A stretch of DNA of 64,000 nucleotides from Macrobrachium rosenbergii (lineage: Eukaryota; Arthropoda; Malacostraca; Decapoda; Palaemonidae), in contig NC_089741.1 of assembly GCF_040412425.1 (NCBI RefSeq), positions 46,069,358-46,133,357 of the forward strand, in the 5' to 3' direction. The notes beneath the pieces are model-generated. The model had not been told where the DNA came from and did no database searches. It saw only the letters and a program-made list of their open reading frames with translations. Numbering within the stretch: the first letter of the stretch is position 1; each line of letters opens with the position of its first letter. Positions 44,001 to 52,406 of the stretch are shown here, piece by piece. The position numbers and the translations under genes were made by a program.

Positions 44001-47000
44001 CTCTTGATGTACAAAGGAGGTGCCCTCTGCCTTGATTTGATCTCAGGAAAGACCTGGACTTGGACAAACCAAGTCTGGATCTACCCGTCTTGATTGTTAT
44101 GCAACATTAGGGGTTGCATAAAAATGTCTATGTCATGGAAGAGGAGGAGAGAGTATCTTAAATGACCTGCCAGATCATAGAGAATTGTCCCGTCCAGAGA
44201 CGAGAGAATTGACTAGATTGAGGACACTGTCAGCATGATTGGAACATGGCAAGCCCAACAATGCTTTCATCTCTCTTTTGGGACCCACAACAGCCTCGAG
44301 ACCAGAGGGGACTTCTCTTGATGATTGTGTTGCTGCACAAGAATCAGGAACTAGGCGATGATCATCAGCAGCTAAGGAAGAAGACATACGGCCGTCCGTA
44401 GCCACAATACGGCTGAGATTAACCAACTGAGACACAACTGACGGACGGTTGGTCTTGCTTCCAGACAAAAGAGAGATGGAGAGCCAGCACATCTAGATCT
44501 TCTTGCAAGGAGGGGCAACGAAGTCTTTCTTCCTCCAAAGCCTCTGTGGAATGGAACAAACGGAAGACGAAGATGACTGTGAGGGAGAAGGAGATCTATG
44601 ATGTCTCTGATTTCTTCAAATTGCAGCAGCAGAGTTTCTTCAGAAGAGCACCTTCATGTCTCTCCAGCAAGGCTTGAACAAAGGAGTCGGAAGGAGCATA
44701 TGTATCAGGCCCAGGGGTGGAAAATGATGGAAGAGGCACGGACAATGAAGGAATAGTTTAGGCCGAGGATATTGCGGCCGTAGACACGCAGCAAACGTCA
44801 CAGACACCATAGCTCAAGACACTAACATGGAAGATGCTGGAAGACAGGGTATGGGACAGAAGACCCCCAATATGGGGGCCATGAGGTATTACTGTGTACT
44901 ATATCATAATTATGTTGTCCTGAAAATAATCAACACCCAGCAGATGCCCTATACTGTATTCATACCTAAATTAATATGTACTGTATTTGGAAAGAAATGC
45001 TTCCTATCATTTGCCCATACCCATAATAAATGCAACAAGGCAGCAGAACTCTCCATGAAGAATAACTGATGATGGTAACAGGATAAAATATGAGCATGAT
45101 GGATAAAAATCACCTAGTTAGTAGCCTGCAGTGACTCGGTGAGGTTTACTCATGAGAATAAAATAATTATTTAAGCCTTCAACTTTTAAGATTTAATTCC
45201 ATCCCTTTAATAAGTATTGTACAGCAAACAATAAGCACTAGTAAAATGAGAGGTTTGTTCATATCGATATAAAGAAAAGCACATACATTACCATTTCTCT
45301 CTGCCTTAAGACATTCTCAAATGTCTTATATGTAGGTGTCTTTCATTCACACACTTAGGCCTGTAAGATTGCCCATTCTCTTTGATTTTACCCACTTATC
45401 TTCTCCCTTCTCACCTTGCCAAACACTTTTTACCTCATATCCTAGGTTCTTTCTTTTTCCAGCTATCCTGTTCTATCACAGATGCAAAATAATTGTTCTC
45501 AAAAACACCATTTTTGTATTTTCCATCTAGAAAAGTTGGCTCAACCAACTTTTCATATATAAGGCACCTTTCACCTTCATAAGCACTTCTGTTCTAAAAC
45601 CTATGATTTTGGTTTAACTTCATACTCACTAATGAGCATTTTATTTGTACTATCTACGAAGTCATTGAAACAAGACAAATCCTTGTCTAAGTCACAGATA
45701 ACTAACAAGCTAAGGCACAGATAGCTAAGAGGCCCTTGCCTAATTAGGTCCTAAGTCCTATTTTAACCAAACTAGTAACTTTTGTATATACACAGACTGT
45801 ATTGCTCTTTAACTATTGTGGACATTACATCCCCCATAATCTATTAACTTATTCCTTATCAAGTCGATCATAACCTCCTCCTAGGTTTCTATATGATACA
45901 GAGCTTTCCATTAACACTTAAAACTTCTGATTGTTGTTTCATCTACTCACATTTTCTCTTTATGAAGACTTACCATCTTTTCCAAACTAAACCATTCAAC
46001 TTAACTCCTAACAATTATATGTGATAACAGTTTGCAGTTAGCACACTTTCTTGTATTTCCTTACTGTAGGGTTACAATGTACAGTAATCCTGGAATGAGA
46101 ACCTGTGTTCAATACTGAAGGTCCTTTGCACTTTCGCATCTGCATCTGTCTTTTCCATTTATCCATTCCATGCAGTCTCTTCCACCTAGCTGTCCAACTT
46201 GTAAATGTGCCATTTTTTTGCCCTTGTATAGACAAAACTTTTTGGCCATTCCTGCAGGAATAGAAATTCATGTTAAGAAAAATTATGTACAATGTATATA
46301 TGGTATAGATAATAATTAAGCTAAAACTCATTCATCCTATTCATGCTTTCTCTTTAAAGCTAATGGAAAATGATTGATTGATAATATGAAACTTACGCTG
46401 TCAAGCCAACACTGGGGCACTTTTGACCATTCAAAGTGAAGAGGGAGTTGGAATGGTTGTACAGCACTGGCAGAGAAGGAAGCAGGAATTGGAGGTAGTG
46501 CAAAAGGCTAAAAAGTGGATGCTGCTATGGGCTGAATTGAATTGAATTAATATCAATCAAGACCATATGGTGCTGTTATGCTGATTATAGATACAGTATA
46601 GTCAGAATTATTGGGTGGTAGATCTAGGGGCTGAAGGGATGCCTGTAGTGTACCATGTAAAGTACACTAACAGCACTAACCCCCTACAGGGCTAATGGAC
46701 AACGAATATTAGTACAGTTGGTAGAAAGGAACACTGCAATACATTAACAGTGAGAGCTAACTACATTACATTTTTTTTTTTTTTTACTTATTTAGTGACA
46801 AAGGACTTCTTTTCTTCATATTTTTTAGTGGTCTAGTGAGGTTAAAGCAAAAGCTGGCGGCTAAAGAAAAGGCTTATTGTACATGTAAAGTTTAACTAGT
46901 GATGTGTAAAGTGAATGAACAGTTTTGGATTAGAGTAAATGTTTAGGGGCTTATGATGTGACAGTAGCAGTAGTTGAAGTACACAGTATGCAGAGAACTG

Positions 47001-47209
47001 GTGTATGATGCACAGCTAAGGGTGTAGAAATCACCACACTGACTTTCTACATGATCATACCAAGCATTTTTATCCACAGGCAATATCCAGATGAGTACAC
47101 CAACTCCGTGTACAACTTTCTTACAACTTGCCTCAGCAGGGATGTAGCCAAAGAGGAAGAAGTGGCTTGCAGCAGTAGCGCAGAAACTGACAAGGCAAAA
47201 AGTGATTAA
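22973..47209 (+). CDS. TMEM53: TMEM53-like DUF829 membrane protein, six-exon gene
   Basis: Joining 22973-23046, 28024-28152, 32215-32480, 35700-35860, 36025-36179 and 47080-47209 gives 915 nt: 304 residues and TAA, with no internal stop and every intron GT-AG. TMEM53 (NET4) belongs to the DUF829 family of alpha/beta-hydrolase-like proteins. The human protein is a nuclear-envelope protein linked to restraint of BMP-SMAD signalling. Seen here: [19 protein letters not shown] (residues 42-60), the family's first strand and Gly-Trp turn; [10 protein letters not shown] (68-77); [13 protein letters not shown] (113-125), the nucleophile-elbow position with Ser116; FDSTPAP (145-151); a hydrophobic membrane-type segment at about 173-196; [11 protein letters not shown] (218-228) with Asp225; and [15 protein letters not shown] (254-268) with His257. 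Ser116, Asp225 and His257 are where a hydrolase triad would lie, but activity is unproven. The length is close to the human protein (about 277). The start is favoured by an in-frame TAG nine bases upstream and by G at -3 and +4. The N-terminus (1-41, acidic) and C-terminal tail are lineage-specific. Confidence 0.93.
23464..23682. mobile_element. MITE with ~60 bp terminal inverted repeats
   Basis: The left end GGTAAAACTTTACAACAGTT runs through GGCCTGATTCCTGCCAGGCG to about 23524. It is mirrored by the right end, which reads GTAAAGTTTTACC at 23670-23682 and, in reverse complement, GGCCTGATTCCCGCCAGTCG. The ~60-bp arms have only a few mismatches and flank a ~95 bp GC-rich centre. There is no ORF of transposase type. 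Isolated relatives of the arm (GACTGGCAGAAATCAGGCC) occur near 24100 and 24383. Confidence 0.83.
23789..23855. repeat. Short palindrome of the 17306-17493 type
   Basis: GGGGCTGGTACTAAACA and TGTTTAGTACCAGCCCC are perfect reverse complements around a 33-bp centre (GAGCTTCCTCC). The GCTAGTACTAAACA-like core is shared with the hairpin element at 17306-17493, so this may be a shortened relative. Confidence 0.75.
23929..24420. repeat. Diverged tandem duplication, ~320 bp period
   Basis: AACTACCAGTTTGCCTGCAAAATGG at 23936 corresponds to AACTACCAGTTTATGTGGAA at about 24259. Both are followed by a (C)AGCCCC/AGCACC-GATGAATGC block with AAAACATAAA, GGTAAATATC, then GACTGGCAgAAATCAGGCC and AGTAGTCTGCAGT. 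The unit joins pieces of the palindrome at 23789 and the MITE at 23464, suggesting that both once belonged to one larger repeat. Confidence 0.65.
28024..28152 (+). CDS. TMEM53: TMEM53-like gene, exon 2
   Basis: Acceptor TTTTTTCTCAG, donor GG|GTGTGT (non-optimal but GT). It completes Lys25 and encodes residues 26-67, including the family core [20 protein letters not shown], ending in a split Gly68 codon. Confidence 0.93.
28153..32214 (+). other. Intron 2 of the TMEM53-like gene
   Basis: 4,062 bp, GT-AG. It contains the MITE at 29937-30174. The segment 28900-29700 and the imperfectly repetitive 31480-31980 (recurring GGCACAGcCAGAACAG words) look repeat-derived but match no family I can name. 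Small ORFs at 30931 and 31763 are not supported. Confidence 0.85.
29937..30174. mobile_element. Tc1/mariner-type MITE flanked by TA
   Basis: Left end CAGGCAGCCCCCGGTTATTG and right end CAATAACTGGGGACTGCCTG form ~27-bp terminal inverted repeats. Both ends are flanked by TA (29935-29936 and 30175-30176), the expected target duplication of Tc1/mariner/pogo elements. Inside, repeated GATAAGC/GCTTATC and GCCGATAA words make further self-complementarity (TTTTCGGTGCTTATCAG, GCCGATAAGCGCC). At 238 bp with no ORF it is non-autonomous. The CAGGCAGTCCCCGGTTA end resembles pogo/Tigger-like termini. Confidence 0.88.
32215..32480 (+). CDS. TMEM53: TMEM53-like gene, exon 3
   Basis: Acceptor TTTTTTATTTCCAG, donor ACAG|GTAATT. 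Encodes residues 69-156: CITIRYTSP, the amphipathic [10 protein letters not shown] segment, [15 protein letters not shown] with the candidate nucleophile Ser116, and CIFDSTPAP. Ends with the first base of Ala157. Confidence 0.95.
32757..32982 (-). repeat. Diverged SINE-like repeat (family B relative)
   Basis: Read on the minus strand it opens GTAGGGGGTTACCATCTACA and continues with GTACCTTGCACAACACTC, AAAGGTTCTTTGCAG, GACCCCCAGCTAC and a pyrimidine-rich middle. This parallels family B (GGGGTTAGTGCC, GCACCTCACGTGATGCAC, GGTTCTTTGC, GGCCCCTAGCTGC). Divergence is high and the 3' GAATGACCTCATAGG module is not present. Confidence 0.6.
33420..34020 (+). mobile_element. Decayed LINE polymerase remnant
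   Basis: Around 33430-33480 a frame reads [19 protein letters not shown], resembling the QFGF-x-pG-x-STTDA block of non-LTR reverse transcriptases. That block is partly duplicated (TTTGTGACAGAG... at about 33448 and 33489). Near 33890-33970 frames read [11 protein letters not shown] and [10 protein letters not shown], comparable to the RxNxxKTKVM and WPCGVCRRGVG segments that follow the RT in some LINEs. Catalytic boxes are not recovered, and the frames shift several times. Confidence 0.45.
34245..34915 (+). pseudogene. DIRS-family tyrosine recombinase remnant, sense in intron 3
   Basis: Three frames read in turn give the layout of a DIRS tyrosine recombinase: WDLTLVL-stop...GPLNEPL and [14 protein letters not shown] (34255-34370), [20 protein letters not shown] with VICPVGG (34470-34570), then [18 protein letters not shown] (about 34629-34684). 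A last frame carries [20 protein letters not shown] and [10 protein letters not shown] (about 34750-34880). The better-preserved antisense copy at 41012-41440 has [33 protein letters not shown] and [10 protein letters not shown] at the same relative places, so the window supplies its own comparison. It has frameshifts and stops and is not functional. No RT or RNase H was recognised upstream. Confidence 0.72.
35700..35860 (+). CDS. TMEM53: TMEM53-like gene, exon 4 (membrane segment)
   Basis: Acceptor TTCCATTTTATAG, donor GAG|GTATGT. Encodes residues 158-210 and holds the single clear hydrophobic stretch, [20 protein letters not shown], extending through WTIIS, followed by GKLPKHPPW. Ends in phase 0. 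Confidence 0.94.
35861..36024 (+). other. Intron 4 of the TMEM53-like gene
   Basis: Only 164 bp, GTATGT to TTTAG, with a T-rich 3' half. It is the one short intron in a gene whose others exceed 3 kb. Confidence 0.92.
36025..36179 (+). CDS. TMEM53: TMEM53-like gene, exon 5
   Basis: Follows a short 164-bp intron. Acceptor TTCTCTCTTTAG, donor AG|GTAAGT. Encodes residues 211-261: [19 protein letters not shown] (Asp225) and [11 protein letters not shown] (His257), the last catalytic-type motifs of the family. Confidence 0.95.
36529..36584. repeat. 28-bp tandem duplication
   Basis: AGCTTATTCAAAGAGTAGTT plus TTAACCTT is repeated immediately with a single G-to-A change. Confidence 0.93.
39060..39265 (+). 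mobile_element. Possible LINE ORF1 zinc-knuckle fragment
   Basis: One frame reads [20 protein letters not shown] and then [20 protein letters not shown]. The spacing resembles the C-x2-C-x4-H-x4-C knuckles of Jockey-type LINE ORF1 (CYNCQRFGH...C...CG..H), but the Cys positions are mostly lost. The basic Lys/Ser tail fits such proteins. The evidence is suggestive only. Confidence 0.35.
39852..40620. repeat. DIRS terminal region: 284-bp tandem copies and a 59-bp inverted repeat
   Basis: Copy 1 (40044-40327) and copy 2 (40328-40620) both begin TTATCTTCCAG and end in CTGTTAAATGAAAGATTA, with few differences. They share GAGGGGTGGCATGAGGTGGG and GACTGGAGGTTC. The segment 39852-39910 is the reverse complement of 40378-40439 inside copy 2 (shared core AAGACCTTAGG, then AAGTTATGAAAAATACAAAT). 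Inverted and repeated termini of this kind are typical of DIRS elements. A 175-codon minus ORF across the left part is not recognisable as a protein. Confidence 0.85.
41012..41440 (-). pseudogene. DIRS tyrosine recombinase, C-terminal catalytic part
   Basis: A 142-codon frame contains [36 protein letters not shown], then [20 protein letters not shown] (the H-x-x-R of the catalytic domain), VLKAGTW and FTSFYFWDV with the Tyr nucleophile region, ending [14 protein letters not shown] and stop. This is the conserved C-terminal half of DIRS-type recombinases. The N-terminal part with the first catalytic Arg lies in other frames upstream (41441 to about 41780) and is degraded. Confidence 0.85.
41781..42400 (-). 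pseudogene. DIRS RNase H remnant
   Basis: Overlapping frames give [20 protein letters not shown] with [13 protein letters not shown] (42323-42138), [14 protein letters not shown] and [17 protein letters not shown] (42189 to about 42030), and [20 protein letters not shown] with IDLFMTRY (42008 to about 41920). This is the DIRS/Ty3 RNase H order: the ELxA Glu, DNxxxVAYxN Asp, and IPGxxNxxxDxxSR Asp. At least two frameshifts separate the pieces. Confidence 0.85.
42500..43010 (-). pseudogene. DIRS reverse transcriptase remnant
   Basis: One frame carries [20 protein letters not shown] upstream, and the next frame carries [18 protein letters not shown], the YLDDWL form of the RT catalytic box typical of DIRS elements. 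Then come [20 protein letters not shown] and [11 protein letters not shown], matching the P-x-Q-x-x-x-YLGM-x-I and VFP-x-x-R-x-x-x-F blocks. A frameshift lies between the two frames. The fingers domain is poorly recovered. Confidence 0.85.
43600..44800 (-). pseudogene. DIRS ORF1 (Gag-like) remnant
   Basis: Minus frames read [20 protein letters not shown] (about 44707-44648), then [20 protein letters not shown] through [20 protein letters not shown] and [13 protein letters not shown] (44437-44178), and farther on [20 protein letters not shown] with [14 protein letters not shown] (43893-43767). The position before the RT and the Gag-like LGLP...[10 protein letters not shown] string fit DIRS ORF1. 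No zinc knuckle was seen, and stops break the frame. Confidence 0.6.
46630..46690 (-). repeat. Fragment of SINE-like family B
   Basis: On the minus strand TAGGGGGTTAGTGCTGTTAG, then TGTACTTTACATGGTACACT and ACAGGCAT, match the first ~55 bases of family B (GGGGCTAGTACCGTCAATGC...TGCACTGTAGGCAT). The rest of the repeat is not recognisable. Confidence 0.55.
47080..47209 (+). CDS. TMEM53: TMEM53-like gene, exon 6 and stop
   Basis: Acceptor TTTTTATCCACAG after a 10.9-kb intron. Completes Arg262 and encodes [18 protein letters not shown], the family's C-terminal helix, then a charged, Ser-rich tail ([18 protein letters not shown]) and TAA. The phase agreement and the HVxHxRxYPxxY continuity across exons 5 and 6 confirm the junction. 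Confidence 0.93.
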
Positions 47210-47866
47210 TTTTATTCTGTGGTTCAAAACCAAAGTCACCTAGTCACTTTACACCTTAAGTGATATCTAATTCATAGTACAGTACTCCATTATTTATCAT
47301 TTATCAATTTCTCTTGAAACATTAGATTTTCATAGTTGTATAAATTTTGATGCTACTTTAAAACTAAATATAGTAAAAGTTTTTCTAAATTTGCAATATG
47401 CTGTTTTAAGATTTACAAAATTTAATTCTACTAGGGGCTAAATTTCATTGATTGCAGTTGAGGAGGAGGTAAATTGAATGTAAATATGTATATATTAGAT
47501 AAATAGGGGGTTATAAGAAAAGGAGTTTAACACCAATGAGAAACTTAATATCTAGTCAGAGATAATATTGTTAGTTAACTTGGAGTGTCAGATTTTTACC
47601 ATTCTGATTTTCTTATTAACCAATAGTAACTGCAGACAGTTCAATATATGTTTTTGAAGTCTGGTTTGCAATTTCTGATAGACATCGAGTGATTTTGCAA
47701 AGTGGTTTGTTATAACATTGTAGCAATTGCATTATTAAATTTGGTACTATATAGAGCATTCCACCACTGTTACACCATTCTTTGACCAAATTCTACTAAG
47801 TTCCTAGCAAACATTTTGATACAGGTTTTTTTTATAAATCAGACTATAAATGTTGCTAATACTGTA

Positions 47867-47872
47867 AATAAA
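47867..47872 (+). terminator. Candidate polyadenylation signal AATAAA
   Basis: First canonical AATAAA that I find after the stop codon, 658 bases downstream, followed by GT-rich sequence (AAGTGGGTTTAAT, then TTGTTCTTGG). It would imply a 3' UTR of roughly 0.7 kb. ATTAAA variants also occur nearby, so the real site may differ. Confidence 0.4.
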
Positions 47873-50431
47873 AAGTGGGTTTAATTTCAATTGTTCTTGG
47901 CAAGATCCCTAGTAACTGCCTTGATTTGAAAGCAATTTCATCGACAAGCCGCATTATAAAAGTCAGTTAATTAAACATTTCACATTTCATGCAGAGATAT
48001 CTATTTTTGTTTTTCCTTATAAGTTTTTTATTGCTGTGGTATTTGTAATGCCTTTCTCACTTTAGTTCCTAATTAGGTATAGCATTTGTGTAGGTTGTAT
48101 TAGTAATAAGTCATATGCCTATATTGTATGCAATGTCTTTGATCACAAACTGAAGTTTTATAGTTTATTTTCTTGATAGTAAAGAGTATTTTTGCAGTTT
48201 GTAAATTATCTGCTATTTATCAACATTGTAATGTTGAGTTATGAATTAGTGAGTGGCTCATTCCTTTGTAAATACTAAAATGCTATGCTTTCCAGTGATT
48301 TTCTGTGATTCAGATGGTTAATTTTCTGTGATTTAGATAACCATTCTCGTAAAAAAAAAAATGAAAAATGTCAAATTAGCAAAAGTTACATTTATTTCTG
48401 TAGTTCTCTTATGTTTATGTATTTCTGACCTTAGTTTAGATTGCTTTTGCTTCTACAGGAATAAGTGCAACTTTGCTATACTGTAGTATCCCTGTGAAAA
48501 AAGGGGGGGTTAAGGTTTGGGGAATCTATGGGGCATAAATTGAATAGTGTTATTGGGCAGGACTTTTGTTCTTTTATGTATTACACTAATTAGAATTGGC
48601 TTAGGAAGAAAGTATGGTTGCAAGACAAGAATTTTGATTTTTGTAACATTAGTTTTCTGTTAATGAAAAAAACGAACACCAGAAAGAAACTGCACTGGGG
48701 ATGGTCATGAACTTTACAAATTTTACACTGACCCTTGCTTCTCACTGGGCTAAGTCATCAACAAAGATTTTGACTAGGTCTACATCCCATCAAAGTGTGG
48801 AGAAAAACACAAATGTTTTCAAGGCCAAAGACCTAGCGGTGGATGGTGTTTTAAAGGAACTTTCAGGTCATCTTACATCAGTTTTGACCTTGCAATAATT
48901 TCATTGTAGACAAATGTAAGAACTGCATTCCAAACTGGTTTGGATCAGGAGAGGATTCAGCTGTTAAGCATAAAGAATAGACTACGGAAAGATGAACTAC
49001 TATACCATGATAAGAGGCCCAATTAAAATTAGTATTGGTCAAGACCATGATCATGTCTCAAGTCTTCCTGAAAATCTGAAAGTAAGAGGATAAATAACAG
49101 AATATGGAAGATGTTGACTAACACTGACAACTTATGAAAATATGAACCAAGAAACCTCACTCTAATGGGGCCAGAGAGGAAGACTTGAGCAAATAAACAA
49201 GTCACTTGATACTGCAACCTAGAGTCAAACAAGTCATATAATAGCAGCAGAACAGAATGCTAGATATAAATAGGCCTTATTTTTATATAAATTAAACTAA
49301 AATAACATCTTGTATAATAACCTAAAGTGACATCTCCATATAATCAACTAAATAACGTCTCTTCAGCCTTCATGGAACATTATGACTATTTAAAAATAAT
49401 GAGGATTACTTTGGACACAAAAGATATGCTGTTGTCAAACAGGGAGATAACAAGTGATGTGGACAGGTCCATCTCTAAGCTGATCTCTGGTCTACTATGG
49501 ACTTTCTCCCCTTAATTGTGTTAGTGCAGCATTGCAGTGGCAAAATCAGATTAGGTAGCCTACTGATACTTTCAGGATGTAAATGACTGAACAGTAACAA
49601 ATTAGTTGTGTACCGAAACTGGTTCCAAACACCCAAGCCTGCTTTCACAAAGCTGATATGATGATATTGGGTCTAAATCTTGACTCTTCTCTCAGACAGT
49701 TTTACATAAGCACCTGAACTCCATTTATTTGAAAGATTTCATCCATTTCCTACAACCTACATAGCTGTAAATGTGAAACCATTCCAGAGGGAAATATGAC
49801 TGCAGCCAGTGTGTCAACTAACATCCTTCCCCTAACTAATACAATTTGGAAACTAGTGTTCAAGGGGTACTTCTCTGCTTCTTAACTACCAGTGAATCAA
49901 GAGTCCTCTAGTGCTGACTAAGCTCTAATCCTAGGTGTGAATATTGCTTTAACTACATTTCTGCATGCTTACCAGCAGCTGTGTTCAGTACTAATATCAG
50001 GATGAACATAGTACCACATGACACACAAATCATTCCTCCTTTGCAGTTGTTGAGATAGTCTAGTGCTATATTCATGTTAGGTGATTTCATCAAACATTCT
50101 TGACAATTTGTTGGACCAGCTCAGCAACCTGTTACTGGGAACATGTGATAAATCATTTCCAGATCAAATATTTCGTGTCAGCTAAGGTAATTTTCCACTT
50201 GCTAATTCATGTATTAAACAAAAATGTTTGCTACTCGGCTGTTGATCAAAAGCTTGGACATAGAAGAAAGGGAAGTTTTTCCCTAACATCCTCAAGACAT
50301 ACAAATACACACAATTTCATGGGCCTAGGATGTCAGATTACCAAGTTCCAGAACAGGTTTGCCTCCTAATCTCATTAATTTCTTGGGAATCTTGAAGAAC
50401 TGGAAAGTCTAAAGGCAACTGTAACAAACTA

Positions 50432-50494
50432 CCAAGACAAGAATTGGCTTTTGTGATGTTGTACCCAAGACAAGAATTGGCTTTTGTGATGTTG
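50432..50494. repeat. Exact 30-bp direct duplication
   Basis: CCAAGACAAGAATTGGCTTT plus TGTGATGTTG occurs twice with a 33-bp period and no differences, suggesting a recent duplication. Confidence 0.95.
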
Positions 50495-50822
50495 CAAGTC
50501 AAAAATGCTCTATACTGTAAATGAATCTACAGAATAGTGATTTTCAGGAATTCATTGCCTGTAGTAATTTAACCACATAATGAACAGGGTGGATAGCTGT
50601 AACATATCCACCAGGGAAGAAGTAACTGTAGCTACATACATTAGTGTTTCTACTAACCATAGTGCTTCATAACAGAATGATGTCAGATACATCACTCATT
50701 TTCTGGAGCATTTCCTTTCATACCAGCATGATTACCATTTGTTTAGGGTTTAATTTCCAAAATGCACCAATTAGTTTTCTGAAAAACAGAAATATGCAAT
50801 TTTATTTTTCCTCAGTGCTTAT

Positions 50823-50885
50823 GGAATACAAACAAAATATTTCTCCATACAAACAAAATATTTCTTCATACAAACATATAGTATT
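50823..50885. repeat. Three tandem ~21-bp units
   Basis: ATACAAACAAAATATTTCT is repeated with small changes three times, the last copy degraded (ACAAACATATAGTATTTCT). Confidence 0.9.
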
Positions 50886-52370
50886 TCTCAGGATATACAC
50901 TTTTGTATGTGTGTTGACCTCCCTATCTTCAGCAAGATTACCATAGTTTTTGCATTGATTTTCTGAAATCTAGTAAAAATTCCCATGGCTATCAACAGAT
51001 AATTAACAACTGATTATGACCCTATTTATAATGATGGCTTGTATATCATAATTTTAAGCCTATATCTAATTAAACTTTTATTATTTTTGTTGTTGGATCC
51101 AACTCACTTTCAGAAAGCACACTCTTATTTGTATTACAAACTCTGACTTGTGCACCACTTAAATTAGAACATTAGGCATTGAACATTGTAGTTTTCAGTT
51201 ACAAAGCTTGAGGTACCTAGTGCAATATATAATTTTTGTATAATTCATTAAAATACTTATTTACCTAAGCCATAGATTTAAAGGAAATGTTACAAAATTA
51301 AGTTCCATGTTATTGGGAAAGGGCCTTGAATGAGAGAAAAATCATGCTGTGAGAAAAAGAAAAATCAGAATTCATGCAAGTGTAATAATAACTACTGGGT
51401 CCAATTAAAAATGTCTCCCAACATTAAACTACTTATTTTTATAACAACTAAACGGAGTTCAACCAAACTTGATAGTAGCTGAAAACATCCTTTAAAGCTG
51501 TTTAGTAATTTACTTCCTCATTATCTTGTTGAGAATTATTTCTAAGGTAAAATAGATATACTGAATGGTACATAGGATACACTTATTCATAAATATTACC
51601 AATTTCTCAATATGAGAGGAAAAACAGCTACAATGGGACATTCTACAACCAGGTTCTTTCATAAGATCCACTAATGCTAACACAGGAAAATGGTTTCAAA
51701 CACACAAAAGTCTCAAACTTTTAAGAAAGAAATTTATGAAATGGGACCAAGTCCATAGTATTATGCATGGAGGCATTTTATCACTTCTAGTAACTGTGAA
51801 ATAATAGGAGTAGTAGAAGCTTCATAATATTTTAATCTTCATCTCCTATCCCTAAAATATTTTAATTTTATTAACCATTTTATCATTTCCAAGGCTGTAA
51901 TTTTTTTTTTTTACAGTGGATGAACAGGGTGAAAGATTTTACCCTATTTCATGTAAAAACTAAAATCATAAGCATGACTTCCAATAACTATTTTTATTAC
52001 AAATCTTAATTTCTTTGTGGATTTAATGAAGAAACTTCATTAATGTCTCACTAATGATTTCCTTGTGACAAATCATAAATACAGTATTTACAAGGGGATA
52101 GTGTGTTACTGCTTAACCACTGCTTAAAAGTGTAATAGTATATGTGCAAGGACAAAAACAAGCTGCAAATGCAAACAACACAAAATGCAGTAAAATATTT
52201 ATCCACATAAAACTCAATCTAGAACTACAGATGTATTAGCATGTACTTTAAATTTGTATTCTTTAATGTCAGCATTATGTACTCTAAATCAATTTTTATT
52301 CTTCAATTTTTGTACAGAGGTTGTGAAATTTGGCGGTGTTACAAGGATCTTAGATGATACTGTGGTTAAA

Positions 52371-52406
52371 CAGTACAGTATACTGTAACAATATACTGTA
52401 CAGTAT
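52371..52406. repeat. Cluster of TACAGTA/TACTGTA palindromic words
   Basis: CAGTACAGTATACTGTAACA followed by ATATACTGTACAGTAT is nearly self-complementary in several registers. The words TACTGTA and TACAGTA also recur through the 24-58 kb region. Confidence 0.7.

Larger units (their letters stand above)
39852..44830 (-). mobile_element. DIRS-like retrotransposon relic, antisense in intron 5
   Basis: On the minus strand the order is ORF1/Gag-like (about 44800-43600), reverse transcriptase (43010-42500), RNase H (42400-41800), tyrosine recombinase (41440-41012) and a terminal region with inverted and direct repeats (40620-39852). That order, with a tyrosine recombinase instead of an integrase and no LTR-type flanks, is specific to DIRS elements. 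DIRS1-like elements are reported to be widespread in Decapoda. Every module has frameshifts or stops. The far (5') end was not matched to a terminal repeat, so the element may be truncated there. Confidence 0.85.
36180..47079 (+). other. Intron 5 of the TMEM53-like gene
   Basis: 10,900 bp, GT-AG. The left part (36.2-38.7 kb) and right part (44.9-47.0 kb) are AT-rich with nothing recognised apart from a 28-bp direct duplication at 36529-36584 and a SINE fragment near 46.65 kb. The centre is filled by an antisense DIRS relic with its terminal repeats and a possible LINE ORF1 fragment. Confidence 0.85.
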
